This document shows, piece by piece, positions 23,591-30,895 of a DNA stretch of 39,314 nucleotides. Origin of the DNA: an uncultured Rhodospirillales bacterium (GTDB lineage: Bacteria > Pseudomonadota > Alphaproteobacteria > Azospirillales > Azospirillaceae); the NCBI GenBank assembly GCA_903856295.1, contig CAIOBP010000252.1:1-39314 (forward strand), given 5' to 3'. Below the pieces are notes generated by a model. It searched no databases. It saw nothing but the letters and a program-made list of their open reading frames with translations, and was not told the origin of the DNA. Numbering within the stretch: position 1 is the first letter of the stretch; each line of letters begins with the position of its first letter. The position numbers and the translations under genes are program-made.

Positions 23591-23695
23591 GGCCCGTTTT
23601 CGCCCTTCCTTGCTCCCGGACAGTCTCAGGACGCAGCTTACCCCCGGTGGGCGGGCGGGAGCAAACCGGCAGCGCCGACAGGCCGGGCGCCGGCG

Positions 23696-24076
23696 TCAGT
23701 CGGCAAGGCCGCTCTCGGACAGGCCATCGCCATCGGCCGGGTCTTCATTCGAGCGGTAGTCCTGCAAGCGGGTGGCGCGCAGGCCGCGCACGCCGTGGCT
23801 GTCGATCAGCCGCTGCCAGGACAGGAACTCCTCCACCGACAGCGTGTAGCGCCGGCAGGCTTCGTCGAGACTGATCAGTCCGCAGCGGACGCCCTCGACC
23901 ACCTCGGCCTTGCGCCGCATCACCCAGCGTTTGGTGCCGGGCGGCGGCAGATCTTGCTCGGTCATGGGCAACGGGCCCGAACGCAGGGCTTCCTGTCCGC
24001 CCGAGGAGCCGGGCGGCGCGATGGGGGATGATGCTGTGCTGCGGCCAGACGGCAGGCCGATATTCCGGGAAGACAT
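23696..24076 (-). CDS. sciP: SciP-like regulator (DUF1153), CtrA inhibitor family
   Basis: This 126-residue protein ends with the SciP/DUF1153 domain (residues about 44-110): LPPPGTKRWVMRRKAEVVEG, EACRRYTLSVEEFLSWQRLI and GLRATRLQDYR. In Caulobacter SciP is a helix-turn-helix protein that binds CtrA and DNA and blocks CtrA-dependent transcription in swarmer cells. Related alphaproteobacteria keep it without an essential cell cycle role. The ATG at 24076 has GGAG 7 bases upstream, giving a 37-residue low-complexity N-terminal extension; an internal ATG at 23965 gives the short Caulobacter-like form but lacks a ribosome site. TTAACCAT and a second TTAA lie upstream, compatible with control by CtrA itself. 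Symbol assigned by family. Confidence 0.9.
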   Translation of the reverse strand: MSSRNIGLPSGRSTASSPIAPPGSSGGQEALRSGPLPMTEQDLPPPGTKRWVMRRKAEVVEGVRCGLISLDEACRRYTLSVEEFLSWQRLIDSHGVRGLRATRLQDYRSNEDPADGDGLSESGLAD

Positions 24077-24093
24077 GGGGGCACTCCACCCAG

Positions 24094-24127
24094 CCAGGGA
24101 ATTCGTCGCGCCAGGGAATTCGTCGCG
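24094..24127. repeat. Exact 17-bp tandem duplication upstream of sciP
   Basis: CCAGGGAATTCGTCGCG occurs twice head-to-tail (24094-24110 and 24111-24127) with no mismatch. It lies between the sciP ribosome site and the TTAACCAT motif, so it would be in the 5' leader or core promoter. Perfect identity suggests a recent slippage event. A separate, unrelated 17-bp duplication lies upstream of the aminotransferase gene at 39064-39097. Confidence 0.9.
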
Positions 24128-24139
24128 ATGGAGCCGAGC

Positions 24140-24157
24140 TTAACCATGAGCGTTTAA
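24140..24157 (-). promoter_or_regulatory. Candidate CtrA-type motif upstream of sciP
   Basis: TTAACCAT (24140-24147) is followed after 10 bases from its TTAA by a second TTAA (24154-24157). CtrA sites in alphaproteobacteria have TTAA half-sites, ideally spaced by 7 bases, or a TTAACCAT half-site. The spacing is therefore not canonical, but in such GC-rich DNA the two half-sites together just upstream of a CtrA antagonist gene are noteworthy. Confidence 0.4.
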
Positions 24158-24194
24158 CAAATGCCTAAACCCGGCCTGCGTCAGGTTGTCCTCC

Positions 24195-24210
24195 CCGGGC
24201 CGACGCCCGG
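24195..24210 (-). terminator. GC hairpin directly after the SPFH gene
   Basis: CCGGGC (24195-24200) and GCCCGG (24205-24210) pair with a CGAC loop, starting two bases beyond the SPFH stop codon on the minus strand. No T run follows, so it is a weak or rho-assisted terminator at best. Confidence 0.35.
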
Positions 24211-24212
24211 AT

Positions 24213-25106
24213 TTACTCCCTAACGGCCGGCGCCACTTTTCCGGCGGGCGGGATGCTGATCAGTGGTGTTGCGCTCATGCTGGCGGGCAGCACGATGGTG
24301 GCGGTGCCGCCGCTGCGCGCGAACAGCCTGAGCGATTCGTTGGCCTCGTGCTGGAGGTATTCCGGAGTCAGGCTGTGATTGATCGCCTCGTTGGCCTTGG
24401 CGATGCCCACCGCTTCGGTCAGGCGGATTTCCGCCTCCTTCTGGGCGATCTTGGTGCGGATTTCCATGGCTTCGAGTCGCTTCTGCTGGTTCACCGCATC
24501 CTGGATCGCCTGTTCGATCGCGGGATCGGTGACCACGGTGCGCACCACCACCCGGGTCACCTGGAAGGTTCTGGGGTCGTTGGCGTCCAGCTCCCGTTGC
24601 AGCCGCGCCTCGACATGGGCGCTGATTTGCTCCCGCTGCTGATGGACCTGGAGGCTGTTGATCATGGCCACCTCCTGGTAGATGGCGTTGCGCGCGAGGG
24701 TCTGCACCAGCCGGTAGCAGGGTCCCATCACATGGGTGCTGTCGGCCAGCGCTTCGCTCTGGTTGGCGTATTTGATCACCAGGGGCGCCACCCGGCCGGG
24801 CATGACGCGGTAATAGACCGTGACGTCCATGTGCCGGATGAACAGATTGTCCGCGGCCTTGGGGGTCAGGTTGTCGATCAGCACCGCGATTTCCTTGGTC
24901 GAGTATTGATCGACCGAGGCCAGCGGCGCGGCATAGAGGCCGGGCTGGATTTCCTGCATCGCCACCGTGCCCCACCGGGTTTCGATGCCGACATTGCCGG
25001 TCTCGATGGTGCCCACCGTGGCGGCGGCGAGGGTGACGAGAGCGATGCCTCCGGTCACGATAACGTCCAGCCATGGTCCGAGCTGCATGGCGAGTGCGGT
25101 GAACAT
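24213..25106 (-). CDS. SPFH (Band 7/prohibitin-like) membrane protein
   Basis: This 297-residue protein has one membrane segment near residues 15-38 (VIVTGGIALVTLAAATVGTI). An SPFH domain follows (GNVGIETRWGTVAMQEIQPG, VDQYSTKEIAVLIDNLTPKA, IRHMDVTVYYRV). A charged, coiled-coil-like helix runs about 205-255 (NQQKRLEAMEIRTKIAQKEA). Family members such as HflK/HflC and prohibitins form large rings at the inner membrane and scaffold proteases or lipid domains; the role here is unknown. The ATG at 25106 (MFTALAM) is chosen for its GGAGG 6 bases upstream; the frame extends 55 codons further but with non-coding-like sequence. It diverges from the TpsB gene and precedes sciP on the same strand. Confidence 0.9.
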   Translation of the reverse strand: MFTALAMQLGPWLDVIVTGGIALVTLAAATVGTIETGNVGIETRWGTVAMQEIQPGLYAAPLASVDQYSTKEIAVLIDNLTPKAADNLFIRHMDVTVYYRVMPGRVAPLVIKYANQSEALADSTHVMGPCYRLVQTLARNAIYQEVAMINSLQVHQQREQISAHVEARLQRELDANDPRTFQVTRVVVRTVVTDPAIEQAIQDAVNQQKRLEAMEIRTKIAQKEAEIRLTEAVGIAKANEAINHSLTPEYLQHEANESLRLFARSGGTATIVLPASMSATPLISIPPAGKVAPAVRE

Positions 25107-25343
25107 CGGTGTCCTCCGTTGGCGGCGGGAAACGCGGAAAATCCGGCCGGCCGGGGCGGGGTTCCCAGCCGATCGTCGCAGGGTGGCATGGTTCCGGGGC
25201 GTCGTCCAGCCTTGCGATTTTCTCCGGGAGACTCTTTGTTCTGGGCTGAGGCCTCCGGATTCTGCTAACACGGTCCGTTGACTGCGGGCCGGAGCAACCG
25301 GGTGATCGGGACTGTGGAGGCGGTGGTGCGGTATCCCAGGGTC

Positions 25344-27029
25344 ATGGACGGCAGCTTGATGTCACGGTGTTTTTCCCGGCTGCTCGCGGCCGCGCTGGGC
25401 GTTCTGGCCTATTCGGGCGCCGTCGCCGCCCAGTCCCTGCCGCCCTCGGTCGCGCCCGGGCGTTTGGAGCAGCGCTTCGAACGGCCGGCGACGCCCCAGT
25501 CGCTGCCGCCGGTCGAATTTCCCGCTCCCGAGCAGGCGCCAGCGCCCGACAAGGCCGGCGCGATCCGGCTCGTGTTGCGGGATCTGGTGTTCGATGGCGG
25601 CACGGTCTATGCGGCGGCGGAGCTGCTGCCGCTGTATCAGAGCCTGCTCGGCCAGCAGATTTCGCTGCTGGACCTCTACAAGGTCCGCGACGCCATCACC
25701 GCCAAGTACCGCAGCGAGGGCTATGTGCTGTCGCTGGCGGTCATTCCGGCCCAGCGCATCGCCGGCGGCGTCGTCCACATGGCGCTGGTCGAGGGCTACG
25801 TCAGCGTCGTGCGCTTCGAGGGGCCGTATACCGACGGCTTCGGCATCCTCAACGATTATGCCAGGCGAATCCGGGAGGCGCGGCCGCTGCGTTCGGCGGT
25901 GCTCGAACGTTACGTCATGCTGATGGACGATTTGCCGGGAATCTCGGTGCACACGGTGCTCAAGCCGGCGAAGAGCGGCGAGGCCGGTTCCGATCTCACG
26001 GTGGTCATCGAGCGCAAGCCGGTGGGCGCCAATGTGACGCTGGACAATCGCGGCACGCCCTCGGTCGGTCCGTTCCAGCTCGATGCCTCGGTCGACCTGA
26101 ACGATCAGTTCGGAGTGTTCGACCAGACCTCGATCCGGGGCATCATCGCTCCCCACGTCGACGAATTGCGCTATCTCGATCTCAGCCACACCGAACTGCT
26201 CGGCCTGGATGGCACCACCTTGGTCGTCGGCGCCCGGCGCAACTGGTCGATTCCCGGCAGCACGGTCGCTCAGTACGGGATCAAGAGCGAAAGCTCGACG
26301 TTGCACACCGGTCTGGCCTATCCGCTGATCCGCAGCCGCTCCGAAACCCTGCGGCTGACCGGCGACTTCACCCTGCGCAACAGCTGGACCCACGCCAACG
26401 GCGCGCCGATCAGCACCGATCGCGTGCGGATGGTCAGCTTCGGGACCAGTTGGGACATCTCGGACTCCTGGCAGGGCAGCAACCTGTTCCAAGCCGGATT
26501 CGGTCAGGCCGTCGGCGGCATGGGCGCTTATGTTTCCGACAAGAGCCGGCTGGACACCCAGCTGACCTTCTCCAAGGTCACGGCCTCGGCGCAGCGGGTG
26601 CAGCCCTTGCCCGGCAATTTCAGCGTGCTGTTGGCGGCGGACAGCCAGTACACCCCGAATAAGCTGGTTTCGGCGGAGCAGTTCGGTGTTGGCGGCAAGA
26701 CCTATGGCCGGGGCTTCGATTCTTCGGCGATTACCGGCGACAAGGGCGCTTCCTACAAGGGCGAGCTTCAATACACCCCGGGTGTCGAGGCGACGTGGCT
26801 GAAATACGTTCAGTTGTACGGTTTCGGAGATTACGGCAAGACCTGGAATTACGTCGACGACCGCAGCGAAACCTTTCAATATCTCGGTTCCGCCGGTGGC
26901 GGTCTTCGTCTTGGTCTGGGTGAGCGGGTGAGCGGCAATGTCGAGTTCACCACGCCGCTGACCTGGAAGACCACCACCAACGAAAATCCGGGATCGCGGG
27001 TCTATTTCAGTCTGTCGGCCCGGTATTGA
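25344..27029 (+). CDS. Two-partner secretion outer-membrane transporter (TpsB; ShlB/FhaC/HecB family)
   Basis: This protein of about 561 residues has a signal peptide (SRLLAAALGVLAYSGAVAAQ), a proline-rich linker, a POTRA-like periplasmic region (IRLVLRDLVFDGG; YKVRDAITAKYRSEGYVLSL) and a C-terminal beta-barrel ending in SRVYFSLSARY with the aromatic last residue typical of outer-membrane barrels. The barrel segment GGKTYGRGFDSSAITGDKGA corresponds to the VRGY/F motif of FhaC loop 6. Such proteins secrete one large TpsA adhesin, haemolysin or enzyme. No TpsA gene is in the window. The start at 25344 is chosen for AGGG 6 bases upstream; 25359 is an alternative. An adenylate cyclase gene follows 61 bases downstream on the same strand. 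Confidence 0.92.
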   Translation: MDGSLMSRCFSRLLAAALGVLAYSGAVAAQSLPPSVAPGRLEQRFERPATPQSLPPVEFPAPEQAPAPDKAGAIRLVLRDLVFDGGTVYAAAELLPLYQSLLGQQISLLDLYKVRDAITAKYRSEGYVLSLAVIPAQRIAGGVVHMALVEGYVSVVRFEGPYTDGFGILNDYARRIREARPLRSAVLERYVMLMDDLPGISVHTVLKPAKSGEAGSDLTVVIERKPVGANVTLDNRGTPSVGPFQLDASVDLNDQFGVFDQTSIRGIIAPHVDELRYLDLSHTELLGLDGTTLVVGARRNWSIPGSTVAQYGIKSESSTLHTGLAYPLIRSRSETLRLTGDFTLRNSWTHANGAPISTDRVRMVSFGTSWDISDSWQGSNLFQAGFGQAVGGMGAYVSDKSRLDTQLTFSKVTASAQRVQPLPGNFSVLLAADSQYTPNKLVSAEQFGVGGKTYGRGFDSSAITGDKGASYKGELQYTPGVEATWLKYVQLYGFGDYGKTWNYVDDRSETFQYLGSAGGGLRLGLGERVSGNVEFTTPLTWKTTTNENPGSRVYFSLSARY

Positions 27030-27090
27030 ACGCCCCGCCTGTTTTGGCAGGGCCTTTCCATTCGGTGCAATCGGCTAGCGGGAGAGCGAA

Positions 27091-29013
27091 GTGAGCAAGG
27101 TCCGCCGCGTCATAACCGAACTCGCGTTGCTGGGAGCGGTGGTGTGCTTCTCCCTGGCGCTGCCGCGTTTCTTCGTGCCGGTCGCGGCGATCGAGAACTG
27201 GATCTCCGATCTTTTCGCCGTGTTCACCACCGCGCCCGAGTCGCAGAATCAGGATGTCGTCGTTCTCACCCTCACCGAGGACACGCTGGCGCAGTTTCCC
27301 TATCGCTCGCCGGTGGATCGGGCCTTTCTGGCCGAACTGGTTCGCACCGTCGATCGGGCCGGCGCGCGGGCGATCGGTTTCGACGTGCTGTTCGACCAGC
27401 CGACCGAGCCCGAAAAGGATGCGCTGCTGGCCCAGGCCTTCCGCGATGCGAAGTTGCCGATCGTCGCCGCCTGGGCCGGTGCCGGCGCCGGTCTGACTCC
27501 GGCCCAGAGCGCCTATCTCGCCGATTACACCCGGCCAGTGCATCCCGGCCTCGCCAATTTGCGCAAGGATGACCGTGACGGCACGGTGCGTGAAATCCTG
27601 GCCCCCGAGGAGGGCCGTTACTGCCTGCCCTGCGAGGTGGCCCGGACCATGGGCAAGGCGGTGCCCGGGGATACGGCGCCGATCGTCTACCGGCGCGGTC
27701 CCGACGCCGCCACTCCGGCGATTCCCGCCTATCCGGCGCATATCGCCGCCGCGCTGCCGCCCGAATGGCTGCGGGGCAAGGCGATCATGGTCGGCTCCGA
27801 TCTGCCCCAGGAGGACCGTCACCGCACGCCGTTCGCCGCCGCCTTCGGCAATCGCGAGGGCACGATTCCCGGGGTGTTCATCCATGCCTTCGCCCTGGCC
27901 CAGTTGATCGACGGCCGCGCCCGGCCGTCCTGGACTTTCACCGACGCCGCGGCGCTGACCGCCGTCACCGCCGGGGCCGGAATGGCCATCGCGGCGTTGT
28001 CGCTGCCGCTCGTCGCGACTCTGGGGCTGGCGCTCGGAGCGCTGGCGCTGCCCTGGGTCGGCGGCTTCCTCCTCGCCTATGCCGGGGGACCGGTGGCGGC
28101 GCCGCTGGCGCCGTCGCTGGCGTTGGTGCTGGCGGTCGGGTTCGGCAGCGTGCTCGCCGGGCGGCGGCGGCTGGCCGAGACCCGGTTCATCGAGTCGGCG
28201 TTTCAGCGCTACGTCTCGCCGGCGGTGCTGGCCGAGATCAAGGCGGATCCGGGCAAGCTGCGTCTTGGCGGCGAGCGGCGCGAGCTGACCTTCGTCTTCA
28301 CCGACATCGCCGGCTTCACCACCCTGTCCGAGCGCCTGCCGCCGGATCAGGTGGCGGCGCTGCTCAACAGCTATCTCGACGGCATGAGCGCGATCGTGCT
28401 CACGCATCTCGGCACCATCGACAAGTTCATCGGCGACGCCGTGGTCGCGCTGTTCGGCGCGCCGGTCGCCCACGAGGACGATCCCGACCGCGCGGTATCC
28501 TGCGCTCTGGACATGAACGCCTTCGCCGCCCGTTTCCGCGCCGAGCATGCCGAGGCCGGCTTCGGCCAGACTCGAATCGGCGTCAACAGCGGCCCGGCGG
28601 TGGTCGGCAATTTCGGCGGCAGCGCCCGCTTCGACTACACCGCCATCGGCGACACCGTGAACACCGCCGCCCGTCTCGAAGGTCTCAACAAGTATCTCGG
28701 CACCTCCATCGCCGTCGGGGGCGAGGCGATGGGGCGTTGCCACAGGCACCGCTTTCTGCCGGTGGCCGAGGTGGTGCTCAAGGGCAAGCATGTGGCGATT
28801 CCGGTGTTCCTGCCCCTGACGCCCGATGCCGACGAGGCTTTTTGCGCAGCCTACCGTGAGGCTTACGCCAAACTCGTGGTCTCGGACCCGGCCGCGCCTA
28901 CCCTGCTGGCCGCTCTCGCCGAGCGCTGGCCCGACAGCCCGCTGCCGGCGCTGCACCTCAAGCGCCTCGCCAAGGGCGAGACCGGCGCCGTCATGGTCAT
29001 GGAAGACAAGTAG
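27091..29013 (+). CDS. CHASE2-domain class III adenylate cyclase
   Basis: This 640-residue inner-membrane protein has an N-terminal membrane segment (about 9-30) and an extracytoplasmic CHASE2 sensor (about 35-285, with DRAFLAELVRTVDRAGARAI and GFDVLFD). Three closely spaced membrane helices follow (about 290-360), then a cytoplasmic catalytic domain (about 395-545). Metal-binding Asp405 (FVFTDIAGFTTLSE) and Asp449 (DKFIGDAVVALFG) are present, with the purine-contacting Lys445. Thr517 in FDYTAIGDTVN takes the place of the usual aspartate, as in class IIIb cyclases. Transition-state Asn524 and Arg528 (NTAARLE) are intact. It should therefore make cAMP from ATP. The start is a GTG at 27091 with GGGAGA upstream. 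Its position after the TpsB gene suggests co-expression. A hairpin repeat ends the unit. Confidence 0.95.
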   Translation: MSKVRRVITELALLGAVVCFSLALPRFFVPVAAIENWISDLFAVFTTAPESQNQDVVVLTLTEDTLAQFPYRSPVDRAFLAELVRTVDRAGARAIGFDVLFDQPTEPEKDALLAQAFRDAKLPIVAAWAGAGAGLTPAQSAYLADYTRPVHPGLANLRKDDRDGTVREILAPEEGRYCLPCEVARTMGKAVPGDTAPIVYRRGPDAATPAIPAYPAHIAAALPPEWLRGKAIMVGSDLPQEDRHRTPFAAAFGNREGTIPGVFIHAFALAQLIDGRARPSWTFTDAAALTAVTAGAGMAIAALSLPLVATLGLALGALALPWVGGFLLAYAGGPVAAPLAPSLALVLAVGFGSVLAGRRRLAETRFIESAFQRYVSPAVLAEIKADPGKLRLGGERRELTFVFTDIAGFTTLSERLPPDQVAALLNSYLDGMSAIVLTHLGTIDKFIGDAVVALFGAPVAHEDDPDRAVSCALDMNAFAARFRAEHAEAGFGQTRIGVNSGPAVVGNFGGSARFDYTAIGDTVNTAARLEGLNKYLGTSIAVGGEAMGRCHRHRFLPVAEVVLKGKHVAIPVFLPLTPDADEAFCAAYREAYAKLVVSDPAAPTLLAALAERWPDSPLPALHLKRLAKGETGAVMVMEDK

Positions 29014-29070
29014 CGCCGAAGGCCAGGGCGCCGCCCTGGACCCGCCAAAGGCCGGGGGCCTTTGGATACC
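29014..29070 (+). repeat. Hairpin repeat between convergent cyclase and mogA genes (copy 3)
   Basis: CCAGGGCG/CGCCCTGG near 29022-29038 is followed by CCAAAGGCC (29045-29053) and GGCCTTTGG (29057-29065), the same two-hairpin module as at 10310-10366. It lies right after the cyclase stop and before the mogA stop on the opposite strand, well placed as a two-way terminator. No T run is seen. Confidence 0.75.
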
Positions 29071-29601
29071 CTAGACTTTGGGGCGGAAGGCCTTGATCAC
29101 TGCCGGGTTGGTTTCCAGGAGCGGGCCGCCGATCAGGTCGATGCAGTAGGGGATGGCGGCGAACACCGCGCCCAGGCATTCGGCGATCGCCGTCGGTTTT
29201 CCGGGCAGATTGAGGATCAGGCTGCGGCCGCGAATGCCGGCGGTCTGGCGGGACAGGATCGCGGTCGGCACCGATTTCAGGCTGGCGGTGCGCATGGCCT
29301 CGCCGAAGCCGGGCATCATCTTGTCGCACACCGCCTCGGTCGCCTCGGGGGTGACATCGCGCGGCGCCGGGCCGGTGCCGCCGGTGGTGACCACCAGCGG
29401 GCAGCCGCAGGCGTCGCACAACTCGGCGAGGGTGCGTTCGATCTCGGGCTGTTCGTCGGCGATCAGGCGGCTTTCCGGCTGCCAGGGCGTGGTCAGGATG
29501 CGGTTCAGCTCCTCGATGATCGCCGGTCCGCCCCGGTCGACATAGACGCCCTTGCTGGCGCGGTCGGAGATGGTGACGATGCCGATCCGGACGATGCTCA
29601 T
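29071..29601 (-). CDS. mogA: Molybdopterin adenylyltransferase
   Basis: This 176-residue protein belongs to the MogA/MoaB family and is closest to MogA: TTGGTGPAPRDVTPEAT, MMPGFGEAMRTASLKSVPTA, AILSRQTAGIRGRSLILNLP and the C-terminal LETNPAVIKAFRPK. MogA adenylates molybdopterin, making the AMP-activated form to which molybdate is then added. The ATG at 29601 (MSIVRIGIVT) is preferred over an in-frame start 17 codons upstream because the family starts there and GGAG lies about 9 bases upstream. It is divergent from moaD-moaE across an 85-base gap that must carry both promoters. Together they cover two consecutive steps of molybdenum cofactor synthesis. Confidence 0.93.
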   Translation of the reverse strand: MSIVRIGIVTISDRASKGVYVDRGGPAIIEELNRILTTPWQPESRLIADEQPEIERTLAELCDACGCPLVVTTGGTGPAPRDVTPEATEAVCDKMMPGFGEAMRTASLKSVPTAILSRQTAGIRGRSLILNLPGKPTAIAECLGAVFAAIPYCIDLIGGPLLETNPAVIKAFRPKV

Positions 29602-29686
29602 ATGCCTGCGCTCCTGAAACTCTTTCCCGCCGCCGCCGCGATCCGTTACCATCGGCGAGCGCCACCACTATAGTCGCAGGACGCCG

Positions 29687-29938
29687 ATGAAGCTGCTCTA
29701 TTTCGCTTGGCTGCGGACCAGGATCGGGTTGGCCGGAGAAGAGGTCGACCCGCCCGCCGGGGTGCGCGACGTCGCCGGCCTGCTGGCTTGGCTCGCCGGG
29801 CGTGGTCCCGGTTACGCGGCGGCGCTGGCCAATCCGGCGCTGGTCCGGGTCGCGGTCAATCAGACCTATGTCCGTCCTGGCCATCCGCTGGCGGCGGGGG
29901 ACGAGGTCGCCCTGTTCCCGCCGGTTACCGGAGGCTGA
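29687..29938 (+). CDS. moaD: Molybdopterin synthase sulfur-carrier (small) subunit
   Basis: This 83-residue ubiquitin-fold protein ends in the double glycine required for thiocarboxylate formation (ALFPPVTGG). The start MKLLYFAWLRTRIG and the VNQTYV...L..GDEVALFPPV pattern are typical of MoaD. After activation by MoeB it carries sulfur to MoaE for dithiolene formation on the pterin. The ATG at 29687 has AGGA 6 bases upstream. Only six bases separate it from moaE, whose ribosome site overlaps the moaD stop, so the subunits are expressed together. Confidence 0.96.
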   Translation: MKLLYFAWLRTRIGLAGEEVDPPAGVRDVAGLLAWLAGRGPGYAAALANPALVRVAVNQTYVRPGHPLAAGDEVALFPPVTGG

Positions 29939-29944
29939 TCCGCC

Positions 29945-30394
29945 ATGACCGTACGTGTCCAGATCGAGGATTTCGATGTCGGCGCCGAGTTGGAGGCGCT
30001 GGGGCGGGCCGATGCCGGGATCGGCGCCGTGGTCAGCTTTCTCGGGCTGGTGCGGGAGTTGGCCGGGGCGGCACCGCTGGTCGCCCTCGAGCTGGAGCAT
30101 TATCCCGGCATGACCGAGCGCGAGCTGGAGGCGCTCGAAGCCGAGGCCCGGCGGCGCTGGCGGCTGTCGGGCTGCCTGATCGTGCATCGCCACGGCCGGT
30201 TGGCCCTGGGGGATCGCATCGTGCTGGTGGCGGTGGCCAGTCCGCACCGCGCCGATGCTTTCGCCGCCTGCCAGTTCCTCATCGATTGGCTGAAGACCCG
30301 CGCCACCTTCTGGAAACGCGAGGAAACCGCCGAGGGCGGCCGCTGGGTCGACGCCCGCGCCGAGGACGACCAAGCCGCCGCCGCTTGGGAGTAG
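29945..30394 (+). CDS. moaE: Molybdopterin synthase catalytic (large) subunit
   Basis: This 149-residue protein matches MoaE. The blocks GAVVSFLGLVRE, LELEHYPGMTERELE, VHRHGRLALGDRIVLVAVAS and HRADAFAACQFLIDWLKTRA are all present. Active-site lysines are Lys117 (LKTRA) and Lys124 (FWKRE). MoaE with thiocarboxylated MoaD converts cyclic pyranopterin monophosphate to molybdopterin in the cytoplasm. GGAGG overlapping the moaD stop is its ribosome site. Downstream, CGCTCT and AGAGCG (around 30410-30442) could form a weak stem before the convergent small gene. Confidence 0.97.
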   Translation: MTVRVQIEDFDVGAELEALGRADAGIGAVVSFLGLVRELAGAAPLVALELEHYPGMTERELEALEAEARRRWRLSGCLIVHRHGRLALGDRIVLVAVASPHRADAFAACQFLIDWLKTRATFWKREETAEGGRWVDARAEDDQAAAAWE

Positions 30395-30433
30395 GGCGAC
30401 GCTCGGAAATAACCGCTCTGTAACTATTTGTTT

Positions 30434-30757
30434 TTAGAGCGCCGGGGTACGGAGGCGGCTGTCTTCGCGCAGCTCGGCCCAGGATTCCGCCGCCCGTCTG
30501 ACCGCCTCGGTCAGGTCGTCGGCCGTGCGGTAGCCGTGGGCTTCGTCCATCAGGCTGGGAATCAGGCTGAAGAACAGGCATTCCCGGACCAGACTGCCCG
30601 GAACGCCGCGCGCCGCGCCCTCCTGGTCCAGGTCGAGCAGAATCTCTCCGGCCAGATTGATCGCGGTGTCGCTCTGCTCCGGCGTGGGGCCATTGGCGTT
30701 GGCGGGCTTGAGGCAGCAGATGCGGCTCATTGCGTGCTCTTGTGCTCCGTTCCTCAT
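30434..30757 (-). CDS. Unknown small protein, about 107 residues
   Basis: I do not recognise a family. The body reads MSRICCLKPANANGPTPEQS, then a likely helical region (DTAINLAGEILLDLDQEGAA and RECLFFSLIPSLMDEAHGYR), ending in AESWAELREDSRLRTPAL. A vicinal Cys-Cys pair near the N-terminus is notable. No membrane segment is obvious. The ATG at 30757 has GGAG 8 bases upstream; a later ATG at 30730 (MSRICC) is an alternative, giving 98 residues. It lies 138 bases after the orphan response regulator on the same strand and converges on moaE. Codon use is like the neighbours, so it is probably a real chromosomal gene. Confidence 0.65.
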   Translation of the reverse strand: MRNGAQEHAMSRICCLKPANANGPTPEQSDTAINLAGEILLDLDQEGAARGVPGSLVRECLFFSLIPSLMDEAHGYRTADDLTEAVRRAAESWAELREDSRLRTPAL

Positions 30758-30895
30758 GAGGTCGACTCCCGGCGCCGTTCGGGCGCGCTCCATCCTCACC
30801 GGTATGGTACCAATGTGCGGATTCCGGAGGCGAGAGGGTATTGGTAAATGTGAGTACGCACTGATGATTACAGCGGCCCCGGCCCGGGCTCGCGG

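Noticed and set aside
24213-25271. Longer SPFH protein starting at 25271
   Set aside because: The 55 extra residues look non-coding (Arg/Pro/Ser) and a strong GGAGG marks the ATG at 25106.
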